From Ascaphus truei (lineage: Eukaryota > Chordata > Amphibia > Anura > Ascaphidae): DNA of 64,000 nt. Within the stretch, counting starts at the first letter, position 1, and the number at the start of each line of letters is the position of its first letter. Positions 36,880 through 47,529 of this stretch are shown here, one piece after another. A program made the translations under genes and the position numbers. The notes beneath the pieces are model-generated. The model was not told the DNA's origin. It did not search any database and saw nothing but the letters and a program-made list of their open reading frames with translations. Location of the stretch: the NCBI GenBank assembly GCA_036426205.1, contig CM071573.1, forward strand, positions 45,351,664 through 45,415,663. The letters are read 5' to 3'.

Positions 36880-37639
36880 CAGTACACTTTAACACTTTTT
36901 TATTTTCATCTTTCAACATGTGTAGAATTTACCCCAAAGGGGTTTACACACACTGATTGGCTATAACATTTTCAAAATAGCAAAAGGTTTTAAGGAGGTA
37001 TCGGGGGTTAACAAGGTTTTATGGTTCTGGTGTTTGCTTTTCCGATTTCATTTCAGAATCACTTTCAAACTTACACTTCTTATTCTCAGTTGCAAAACAC
37101 TATTAAGTTTGCCCATTAGGGCTTTTTCCCTGCACAGTGTAAAGTTTCAAATGCAAATGAATTCTTATCTTTTTTTATGCTAATCATAGCATTTGAAATC
37201 ATTTATAGGAACCTTTTAAGACTCTCTCGACAGCATTTATCCCAATGCCGGATAGGTTCAGATTTTGCTGGCTGCAGTATTATACAGCTTAATTCCAGAT
37301 ATAGATTGGCAGATATTAAATTCAATTAAAATTAAAAAAATAAATAAAAAAGAAGACTTTTCTTTATTCAAACGAAATCACACACTGCTGCGATAAAAGC
37401 TCCAGAACAAAGCAATACGGGAAGCTTCCGACTGTGTCCTTATTTGCATCTCAGTTTTTATTTTAATATTGGACACATGCACAAGCTTTATTTGTATTGA
37501 GCTGCTGAGAAATGTGACAGTTGACAGGTCGTACGGATGACAAAGGGAATATGAGGACGTGTGTTCACTGATAGGTCTGATGATTAGTTCACTAACTGCT
37601 ACTGTATACATACTCCCTGATTTTTTTTTATATATATAT

Positions 37640-38760
37640 ATATATTTTTAGCTGAGGCCCCCCTCCTTACCCCCATTGGAGAGGGAACTCTGCTGGTTCG
37701 GCCGGAGCTCCACGCGATTGGGAGTGTGGGGTGGCCATTTTGTTTATCGTGCATGTGCAGTATGGCGATGTGTGCATGCGCAGTTACGATTGGAGAGGTG
37801 GCCATCTTGGATGGCTCCACAGGCATTGTTTTAGAGATTACAAGTCCCAGAATGCCTGGGAAAACGGCCCGTGGGCTTTTGACGAGGTAGCGTTGGAAAG
37901 GAGGGGCTCAAGAAGAGACAGGATATCCCCCGCGGCCAGAGAGTCAGTGGATCAGTCTCGTGGGAGCCAGGAAGAGAGCAGGTTGTGTTCAGGGAGCAGT
38001 ATCTCCTGGACTAGGCCTAGGCCTTGCCACTTAGGCCTCAGCTTGACCCTGAGACAACTTAGTGAAGTGTGTAGGGAAGGCCCCAGATAGGGACGCTCCC
38101 CTTACACTAGATTAGTGCTGTTGCACTCGTGACCGGACGGCCACACAGCGCACTGCGGCCTGGGACCAGGCCACAGGACTGAGACATTCAAGTGAGACAC
38201 TCCAGCTGGAGCTCACCCCACAAGGCGGATCAGGGTCCTAAGAAGTGTGGGGATAGGTGTCGGAGACCCCGCTGCGTGGGATCTGACTGTCCTTGATCCA
38301 CCAGCTACACTTGGGTACAGGAGTGCCCAGGAACGTATGTACGTGCACCAACGATTCACACGGGGGGTAGCACTATCTCACACTTGGGTGGGATTTGCTG
38401 GGACAGAAAACCAGGGGTATTGGTGCCACCGCACCCTCAGTACTTTGGGGGAATCACCACAGGTTGGGTCGTTGGGTGTATACTGTGGGTAATATGTGTT
38501 ATTATGTGTGTACAGTAAAGCTTAGTTATGTACATTGTGTGGTGTATTTTTCATTACTGTGTATTGGTTCCTGTGAGGGGTTATCCCGCCAACGCTGGGA
38601 TCCCTGATAGGTGGAGGCGCTGCACTGCAAAGAGAGAGAGAGCTCACCCCAGGCTCCCAGCGGCGGAGGCTTAGGTCTCCAGTGAGCAAATCGGTATAGC
38701 AGCACGCGTAGTTCCCTTAGGCATAGGGAAAGGGGGCTGCACATTATATATAGGTTTGCT
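37640..38760 (+). repeat. LTR-like dispersed repeat
   Basis: Starts after a (TA)n run at 37629-37650 with 'gctgaggcccccctcc'. It runs through CpG-rich text ('gtgcatgcgcagt' at about 37770) to 'gaggggttatcccgcc' near 38576. Reverse-orientation relative at 21990-22810. The layout resembles an LTR with a following leader, but no TG...CA borders or coding region could be fixed. A noisy copy lies at about 52560-53720. Confidence 0.4.
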
Positions 38761-39664
38761 TTTATCTTCCACATTACAAACTAGAGAAGGCTGTATTGCA
38801 CGACTACAGCTGTGATTCCCAAACAGGTAATATAAGGGAGAGCTTTTCATCTTTCATGGACTTTGAAAGTGAACTTTCCTTCCCCAAACCCGCAGACCTA
38901 TAAACCCGGACACAAACTCAGACACACCCAAGCAAACTGACAGACCCAACCAGTTTGTGAGCTGAAATGAATTATGGGTTTTATTAGTAATACGGCATTT
39001 TTGCAGCAGAATGACCACTCCCACATTTCAATGCTACTAAAATATGGCCATATTTACAGTACTTAGCAGTCTTTTGTCAGAAGATACCTTCCGGCACTAG
39101 AAGCCATTATACAGCCCATTGACTCCAACATATCTCTGGATTTAACATTAAATGAAGATGTGCTGAACATCTTTTTTATTCACAACCCTACACTGCCACT
39201 TGAAGTAGAAAGGATATATTTTACACATAATCTCTGCCTTTCTGCTACTATACCATAGATGCAGTGTACATACATTTGTTTGTGTGAAGATCTCTCTCCC
39301 ATTGTACTTTGGTTTCCTGTATTAATGTCGAGTAGCCTTTAGTTAATGTCTAGGTGCAGGTCAATCTCGTCAGTCACAAAATGTGACAACTCGCAGCATT
39401 ATCTGTCTGTCGCCCCAGCTTCTGAGCACATTGTCCCACACTTGCGCTGTGAAGAAAGTTGTCTTTGCGACAGCATCCGGAGAAAGAAATGTGAACCTTA
39501 TGTTCATCACTAGTTTATTCTCCCACCCAGATGATCCTACCTAACACCCAGACACCAAAGTGCCGATTAATACTGTCCAAAGACCAGAAAGCCACAACAC
39601 ACGCCAAAACCTTAATAAGTTATCATTTTAAAACATGATATACTACAAAGATATTACAAAACGG

Positions 39665-39700
39665 TGACGTTTCAATCCTACGTGGCTTTTTGTCATGCCA
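39665..39700 (-). ncRNA. Degenerate hammerhead-like motif
   Basis: On the - strand AUGACAA (39690-39696) is followed by a five-position stem II candidate AAGCC/GGAUU with four pairs and a loop ACGUA, then GAAAC (from 39673 downward) and GUCACC. Order and spacing fit Penelope-associated hammerheads, while the first core bases deviate. No Penelope reading frame was recognised beside it, so it may be an orphan terminus. A copy is at about 54665-54705. Confidence 0.38.
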
Positions 39701-39849
39701 TGTAGGCTTGCAGAGGTTTATATTTTTGTAGTATTGAATGTGTTTTAAAAAGTTTTTTTAAGATTTGGACGAGGCTGGGGCTTACTATAATTTGGATTTT
39801 TAACTGCTTCAGTGTTCCTGGTTTATCCACTGGGGACCCGGACAGCTAA

Positions 39850-41010
39850 GTAGTTTGTTTTTTAAACTAATCTGAGTGCCCCAAATTAACATTTTCTGTA
39901 TATTTTTACCGTTCATGCAAACAGCGCTGCTTACCTTATTATATTATAAAAACAGTGTTTGTGTAAGGAATCCGCTCCACGGTTTACTGGTTACCTTACC
40001 TTGCAGACCGGTGCAGTTCTGGAACAGCTTTCCTGAGGTTTGCTGCAGCCTGGATTCACTCAAAGCAATACACACTCCCTCTGGTATCTATTGCACCTGT
40101 GCAGCCTTTCATTGCAAACTATACTTGCATTCACTCATTAGGGGCAGTACCTTCACACCCCCGCCGGGGATTGGCCCGCTGGCCTTTAAGTATTGCTTGC
40201 CCATAATGCTCCTTGCCGAGCATAGTCCTAACTGGATGTCAACTGTTTTGCCACAAGCTCTCGCTTGTTCCCCTTTGCTGATACCAGGTCACGCCCTGCG
40301 TCCTTCAGCTTCCTTCAAGCCGTTTGTTCTCCAATGCTGATTTCAGGTTACGTCCTGCATCCTTCAGCTCCCTTCAAGCCGCTTGTTCCCTTATGCTGAT
40401 AGCAGAGGTTTCGTCCCTGCGTCCTTCAGCCTCCTGGATTCCTGCACTAAGTAGAGGTTTCGTCCCTGCGTTCTGCAGTCTCCTGGATTCCTGCACTGAA
40501 GCGGAGGTTTCCCTGTATCTACAGCTTCCTGGTTCCTGGGGCCTACTCTTTCCCTAATATAGAGAGGCCGTGTCCTGGTTCCTGCGCTGAAACGGTGGAT
40601 TCCCTTGCCCGCTCAGGACTTTTGCGCTGTAGCACTGGTGCACCCGTGCAGCAAGACGGTGTGCTATTCTGGTCTGCCTACCATCTCCTGTGACCAGCAC
40701 CATGGGCCATGGTCGTCGCTCGCGCAAAGGCCAACCCCGCGCTCCTAAGCTGAAGCGGGTTTCTCCTATCTCCTTATTGCCGAACTCCTGCATGGACAAT
40801 GTTTATCCTGACGTCTCCTGTTCTGACCCTGGCTTGTACAACGACGACGCTGTCTTCTCCAATCCTGATCCTGCGACATATGACTACGAACTGCGCAATC
40901 CGGATCAGCCTGCGCGGTCTCAGGTCGGTGCTTTTACAACCCCACCTCAGCCTCGCGGTCCGACCCTGGTTTGTGGCGAGCAGAACCCTGACAGTTTGCT
41001 GCTGTTTTGA
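39850..41010 (+). repeat. LTR-element-like repeat with imperfect internal tandem units
   Basis: From about 40255 to 40520 a 45-60-bp phrase recurs imperfectly: 'gttcccttatgctgatagc', 'cgtccctgcgtccttcagc', 'tcctggattcctgcactgaa'. A frame of 103 codons opens at 40702 (MGHGRRSRKGQPRAPK, basic then acidic) and ends at 41010; it might be the start of a gag-like protein or nothing. I do not recognise the family. A noisy copy spans about 54810-56060. Confidence 0.4.
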
Positions 41011-41606
41011 AAGCAGTGACCCGACTTCTACAGTGATATACAGTGATTTGGGATTGTAACCATGGTAATGCAAAATAAAACAGAACATCTGTATGTATTT
41101 GGACACAAATTCACCTATCCAGTAGCAGTTAGCAGGATGTTAGCAGTGTGAGTAATATCAGCCAGAGGATGAACAGACTGGTGTGTATACTGTATTATAA
41201 GAAGGTGTATAAAAAAGAGCAAGCCGTCCGTGGCAGAATAGAGCAAGCTGTTTGTGGACACAAAGGTGTTAGGAAGTCTGGCTGCAGCATCTTGTTAGAA
41301 CATTTATCATGTTGAAATCCCTAGCTGGGAGGTCAGGACATGAAAACCTCCATCTGTCTATGGGACTGATCCCAGCTTTGTGTTTCTCTCTGTGGCTGAA
41401 TTGTTCTTTGAAGGAGCAAAAGCAATGTGAGCTACAACTAAAAGCTTATTCTCCAGCCATTATACATTCCCTCCCACTCAGAAAGCTTTGGCTGTATGGG
41501 ACGTGCAGGAGAGCGATTTGCACAGGAGTAAGATGTGCACAGATGTACAGTACTGTGCTGACATTAACAAAATTGCTTTGAATGACATCAGTATTTATTA
41601 CAAGAA

Positions 41607-41785
41607 AGTCGTGTGTGCCGAGCACGCGCATTTTAAGTGAAACTTCTTTGTCTTTGGTCACTGTTTTGTCACAGATATTGTATTTGTGATGTTGATATTT
41701 TTAATTAAAATTCAAAACACAATGTCAGTGGGAAAACGCAAAGAAGTTTGACTTAAAACGCGCGTGCTCGGCAAACACACCTGTT
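41607..41785. repeat. Long imperfect palindrome (MITE-like), about 40-bp arms
   Basis: Arms at 41611-41650 and 41739-41780 are inverted copies sharing 'gccgagcacgcgc', 'ttttaagt' and 'aacttctttg'. The 88-bp loop is AT-rich. Immediately right is a TGTGTG/CTCTG-rich microsatellite (41818-41960) and a CpG-rich stretch to about 42080. The short cysteine/valine-rich frames there are artefacts of (TG)n. Copy at about 56656-56830. Confidence 0.7.
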
Positions 41786-42261
41786 TTAGCTATTTGCACT
41801 TATATAGTTATACTAACTGTCTCTGTGTGTGTGAGTCTATGGTGCCTCTGTGTGTGTGCCTGTGTGTGTCTCTGTGTGTGTGCATGTGCCTGCCTCTGTG
41901 TATATCTGCCTCTGTGTGTCTGTGTCTTTGCGTCTGTGCGTGCGCCTGCCTCTGGGTGCCTCTGTCTCCCAAACGCTGACCTGGCAGTTTGTAACCTCTG
42001 TGCGGCCTGAAATTGTGGTTTTGTGCACACGCGCAATGGACGCGCGCCCATTAGAGCGTGACATCATCCGCGTTACTGATTTTTGTTACAAGGTAAGGAT
42101 TGAAACCCAGTACTAGTGATGAGTCTTTTTCATTGCCTCTGTCTTCATGCTGCATATCTGGGGCAAATATACCCGATCATAGAGCAATCTACTCTATTCT
42201 CTGAATTTGAACATGTTCATATCGGACCAAACATTTTGGACAGCAAAAAAGTTCACTTCAA

Positions 42262-42440
42262 ATTGTTTTACTAGGAAGTAATACAGTGAGAGTTACCTCT
42301 CATTTTCACGTCTGTCCTGGGCACAGAGTTATGATGACAAATACATAGTTACATTAAGCGAGCAGGGTTATACATTATATACAAGACATTGCATGCACAG
42401 TAAGAGATAATATATGTTATAGGCGTATGTATATGAATCT
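42262..42440 (-). mobile_element. L2-type LINE, 3' tail fragment
   Basis: Reverse complement of the L2 tail seen at 15440-15620. On the - strand it reads 'gcccaggacagacgtgaaaa', then 'gaggtaactctcactgtatt' and 'acttcctagtaaa'. Only the 3' UTR is present. The duplicate is at about 57297-57475. Confidence 0.8.
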
Positions 42441-43092
42441 AATCCAATAACAGAAATATCAGTAATTCATTACAGCCCCTGTTATTAGGTTACTATTCCA
42501 CATTAGAATACTGCATATTGTCTCTAGAACTGAACATCTAACTGCAATGCTCCTCCTCATTGTAACTTGTTATCACAGGACACTTTCCCGGTACCCTGTC
42601 TTTTTCTTACTGTGACCCTCTTGTTTCCGGACTTCTGCCTCTGTTCTCTCGCCCATAATGTGTGTCCCATTTTATTGTGACCTTCACCGTTTCCTCTCTT
42701 TGCTCTATCTCTTTAATGTTGGCTCCAGGAATTATAGTCTTTAATGACCTTAGTTTGCAATACTGTCGGCATCATGCGCAAACATTCCTGACTAACAACC
42801 TATATGAATTGTAAGAAAAGTTGATGAAAAGCTTTTTATGTGATGCAGCAGCAAACAGATATTTGAAATACATTTTTTTTGCCAAAGTCTTATTTTTCTT
42901 CTGCTTTGAGACCGTCTTGGATTTTACAAGGGAAATGTGCAGAGTTCTCGGCAATATGTGTTTTAGAAAGTACAGAGCCAAGTGAAATTTAATTTCTGAA
43001 TACACAGGACTGTTTTGTACAATGTTCACACTTGCATGTGAGCAGTTAATACATGTGTATGCAGAACTGTAAGCTTTGTTTTCTTGTTGCAG

Positions 43093-43211
43093 ATGCTCAG
43101 TATATCGTTTGCAGAATGCACAACTGCTCCGAGACAGTGAGGGGGAAGCCTTTCCCAGGATACATTGACACCAACTCTTTGATTGTCCAGGATGAATATG
43201 TTTTTGTCCAG
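43093..43211 (+). CDS. sorcs1: SORCS1 VPS10-domain exon (fourth visible)
   Basis: A 119-nt exon, acceptor TTGCAG at 43087-43092 and donor GTGAGA at 43212. Its first two bases (AT) complete the His codon opened at 35515, and it ends in phase 0. The peptide has CRMHNCSE, whose two cysteines are conserved in SorCS proteins, then PFPGYIDTNSLIVQDEYVFV. This segment is one of the better paralogue discriminators and looks like SORCS1 to me. The damaged second copy is at 58114-58235. Confidence 0.94.
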
Positions 43212-45783
43212 GTGAGAAGCTCTCTTGTATTTCTATTCATTTCCTAATTGTCCTTAAGGCGCTAAACTGAAATGACTGCATCACAGAGCAGAAATATACA
43301 TTTGATTTCAGGTTCCCTGGACGCAAATCCAACATACTGACATCAGTTGTGTGAAATATTATTTATGTTCATAATAACAGGAGGAACTTCTACGTCTATT
43401 AGTAGAGGAAGTTGTTCTTGGCATTTCTTGGAAATAAAAAGGGCTAAGACACACCATAAACATCATAGGCGCAGATCCAGAAACAGGTGGTAAGCTCCCC
43501 ATGGAAGTAAAGGCGAGCGAAAGCTTAGCACCTTTATGTGGATCTGGATCATTGTAATATTCCCTTTATTCATTGGGCTCACTGCTGCCAGCAATGCTGC
43601 TGCTGAACATGTTTCTGAAAATACCATGCAGATAAATAGTTCCTGAATCTGTCACTCCCCCTGTTCCCTACCCCCAAAAATAATCGTTCAGTTAAAACAA
43701 AAATCAAGGAAAACACGATCATATCAGATTGCTGCTGAACCCCTTTTCCTGACAATGTAGCCTGTTAAGGACTTTTGCATTGAAAGGGCAAATCCACTGG
43801 GTGTCTGCAGAGTTAAAGTATACAAGAATATTTGTCATTGAGTTTTAAATGATCTTGTAGTAACTTTTTCACCAGAGTCTTATTGTTATTCTTTGCAAAC
43901 TGTATTCAAAGCCCCCAATCTGCAGACCCCTCTACCTGCAAATCTGATACAGGATACATTTCTTTATCCCACAATGGTAAATACATTTGTGATGTGTTTG
44001 AGTGCTTTTGCAGTTAACTAGTTTTAACAGAATATAGGACCATTTTTGCTAAGCATTGCTTTCCACGAGACATCTTACTGCCCATTAATGTGAACTTCTA
44101 AAGTATTTTTTTCTCTCACTTGTTTAAAAGCAGGACAAGTATTCTGTGTGGTGTATTTCCAGGCCAGATGTTCCTTACACATAATTAAGTGTAACTAGCG
44201 CTGCAGTGTACATGTTTACCTTTTTTTTTACCTTACCTGGGTTAAGGTTTTCAGAATCTTATTATTGGAAGATTTTACCCATTCATACCCCTCGGGTAGC
44301 GGAGGTTTTTTCTCTTGGCAGTAAAAGTAAATCACTTGTTAAAAGACCTGACAATTGACTCATTCAGTGACACAGAGGAGTTTGCATCCTATTAATGTGA
44401 TACTGTATTGTCTTGTAGGGCTTCCAAAGGTCTTTTCTGGGCAGTGGTGGTTAGATGACTCCAATACCAAGTAATTCTGTTTTCCTGGAGTAAATGAGAA
44501 ATATGTTTATCTTTGTTGCACTAATTGTATCCCCAGAGTACCTTTTTGCTCATCCTGCTGGTGAATATATTAGCAAAGGCTTTGGGTCAAAGAATGGGTT
44601 GAAAGCTTCTAGAATCGTAAATTAATTCTCCTCTTCTGCAAGGAGGCATTAAATACAAGCATGAGAAACAGTTAATGGTATCCCAAAGAAGTCCTATTAT
44701 TCCAGTTTTTAAAATTGCCTTGAAGTTTTAACCCCTGATACTGCTTCCCTTTTCAAGAGCCATTGTTTCTCTAAGGAGTCAAAGTTAGGACAGGCGCTGA
44801 AAACAAACAAATGTGGTGATTCACTCAGGTACATTGCAGGTTAATACCAAATCAGGTACGTTATCTCACAACGGACCTTAGCGAATCTCAGACCCTTATT
44901 CGACATGCTGGGCTCCATGCTGGATAGGATTTTAGTTCTGTTTCTTTGGATGGAGCTTATCTCTTCATCAGCACTGGAAAACAGATTTACAGCATACTGA
45001 ACAACGGTGGCCATGTCCAATTGCAACTTGATGCCGAGTGTGCCCAAGAACAGGAAAACATATAGAAGGAATTCCAAAACAGAGAGAAAAAGAAAACATC
45101 GAAGAATGCGTGAGGTTTAAGTAAAAAGGCTAAAAAATGTAAAACTACAAGTAGCAAATACTGCAACATTGACATATGAAAAATTGAAAAAGAATGATAA
45201 ATTCCAATACACATTTGAATAAAAATCAGACCAATAAGATGTCAGCTGTGTTCTAAATTGCATTAAAGGCAAACAGTTCAGTCTCATCAACATTAACGAA
45301 TTACCTTCAGTAAAACAATGCCCGCTTAAATACTGATATTGCAGATCTAGTTTACTAACAGTTTCTACAGATATGTAAGAACTCGTTGACCCTTCATTTA
45401 CAAATACTGATAATTTCACCTACTGATTCTGGTAACCTCACGGTCTGCTAACCTACTGATACTTATCATTTCTACAGGTGAACAAACACTTTCACTGGTG
45501 TTCAAGTTTTAGTTCAAACATTTTTTGTGTTTTTGAATTAGTAAAAATCAAAATAACGATTTTTTTTAAAAAAATACAAATTTAAGACAACTTTTACGAA
45601 CTTCAAACTTTTTACAAAAGTCTGTGATTTTGCTCAGTTTAATTATAATAAAAAAAACAACCCTGAAAAGAATACTCACAAAAAACTATTTGAAGATGAG
45701 ATTTTCTTGGGTTTTGCGACGAACTTGAAAGTTCATTCTGAAGTGTGACTCAAACTTCCGAACAAAGGTAGAAGGTTGGAAAA
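43212..45783 (+). other. SORCS1 intron before the satellite, no gene recognised
   Basis: Non-coding and AT-rich. The open frames on the - strand at 44841-45419 carry no domain. The entire stretch recurs at about 58236-60740. Confidence 0.5.
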
Positions 45784-47529
45784 TTCACTGCCGGCTAACT
45801 CAGTGATATGGGTAATCTCAGAGCATAGCATACTGTGCCACTACTATATCTCACTGCCGGCTAACTAGTGATATGGTAATCTCAGAGCAATAGCATACTG
45901 TGCCACTACTATCTCACTGCCGGCTAAACTCAGTGATATGGGGTAATCTCAGAGCATAGCATACTGTGCCACTACTAGATCTCACTGCCGGCTACTCAGT
46001 GATATGGGTAATCTCAGAGCATAGCATACTGTGCCACTCACTGTGATCTCACTACGGGCTAACTCAGTGATATGGGTAATCTCAGAGCATAGCATACTGT
46101 GCACTACTATGATCTCACTGCCGGCTACTCAGTGATATGGGTAATCTCAGAGCATAGCATACTGGTGCCACTACTAGATTCACTGCCGGCTAACTCATGA
46201 TATGGGTAATCTCGGAGCATAGCTATACTGTGCCACTACTAGATCTCACTGTCCGGCTACTCAGGTGATATGGGTAATCTCAGAGCATAGCATACTGTGT
46301 CCACTACTAGAATCTCACTGCCGGCTAACTCAGTGATATGGGTAATCTCAGAGCAATAGCATAATAGATCTCCTACCGGCTAACTCATGTGATATGGGTA
46401 ATCTCAGAGCATAGCATACTGTCCCTACTACGATCTCACTACCCGGCTAACTCCAGTGATTATGGGTATCTCAGAGCTAGCATACTGTGCCCCTACTAGA
46501 TCTCACTACCGCCGGCTAACTCATTGATATGGTTGTAATCTCAGAGCATAGCATACTTTGCCACTACTAGACCTCACCACCGGTAACTCAGTGATAGGGT
46601 AATCTCAGAGCATAGCATATACGTGCCACTACTAGATCTCACTGCCGGCTAACTCAGTGATATGGGTAATCCCAGAGCATAGTCATACTGTGCCACTACT
46701 AGATCTCACTCCGGCTAACTCAGTGTATGGGTATTCTCAGAGCATAGCATACTGTGCCAGTACTAGATCTCACTGCCGGCTAACTCAGTGGATATGGGTA
46801 ATCTCAGAGCATAGCATACTGTGCCACTACTAGATCAACTCCGGCTAACCTAGTATGGGTAATCTCCAGAGCATAGCATACTGTGCCACTACTAGATCTC
46901 ACTACCGGCTAACTCAGTGATATGGGTACTCTCAGAGCATAGCATACTGTGCCACTACTATACTCACTCCGGCTAACTCATGTGATATGGGTAATCTCAG
47001 GCATAGCATACTGTGCCAGTACAGATCTCACTGCCGGCATAACTCATGATATGGGTAATCTCAGAGCATAAGCATACTGTGCCATACTTAGATCTCAATC
47101 ACTGCCCGGCTAACTCAGTGATATGGGTAATCTCAGAGCATGCATACTGTCCCATACTAGATCTCACCACTGCGGCTAACCTCATTGATTGGGTAATCTC
47201 AGAGCATACATACTGTGCCATACTAGATCTCACTACCACCACGGCTAACTCAGTGATATGGTAATCTCAGAGCATAGCATACTGTGCCACTACTAGAACC
47301 TCACCACCTGGTAACTCAGTGATATGGGTATCCCAGAGCATAGCATACTGTGCCACTACGAGCCTCACCTACCTGCTAACTGAGTGATATGGATAATCCC
47401 AGAGCATCATACGTGTGCCACTATTAGATCTCACTGCTGGCTAACTCAGTGATATGGGTATCCCAGATCATAGCATACTGTGCCACTAACTAGACCTCAC
47501 CACCTGGTAACTCAGTGATATGGGTAATC
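45784..47529. repeat. 66-bp satellite array, first copy (truncated)
   Basis: About 26 tandem units of 66 bp with the core words 'ctcactgccggctaactcag', 'tgatatgggtaatctcagag' and 'catagcatactgtgccacta'. From about 45855 the units carry frequent single-base indels. Toward the right, variant units replace ccggctaac by cacctggtaac and atctcag by atcccag. The array stops in mid-unit at 47529 and joins directly to 'taatgaagcccag', the start of the second duplication copy. Confidence 0.95.

Larger units (their letters stand above)
33152..47529. repeat. First copy of a 14.4-kb tandem duplication
   Basis: The whole block is repeated directly at 47530-about 62464. Shared contents, in order: 'taatgaagcccag' start, the hAT MITE at 34142, SORCS1 exon at 35451, a 311-bp MITE at 36569, the LTR-like repeat at 37640, the hammerhead-like site at 39670, the subrepeat block at 40270, the palindrome at 41611, the reversed L2 tail at 42262, SORCS1 exon at 43093, and the 66-bp array. 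This copy reads cleanly up to about 45850, with both exons open, and becomes indel-rich only inside the array. Confidence 0.95.

Noticed and set aside
41764..42116. Cysteine/valine-rich open frames
   Set aside because: A by-product of the TG/CTCTG microsatellite read in several frames.
47046..47264. Repetitive frame with recurring VISEH words (also on the - strand at 61838-62041)
   Set aside because: Translation of the 66-bp satellite, whose unit length is a multiple of three; it is broken by indels in most of the array.
45784..47529. CRISPR-like regular repeats
   Set aside because: Units are head-to-tail 66-bp satellite repeats with no unique spacers, in a vertebrate intron.
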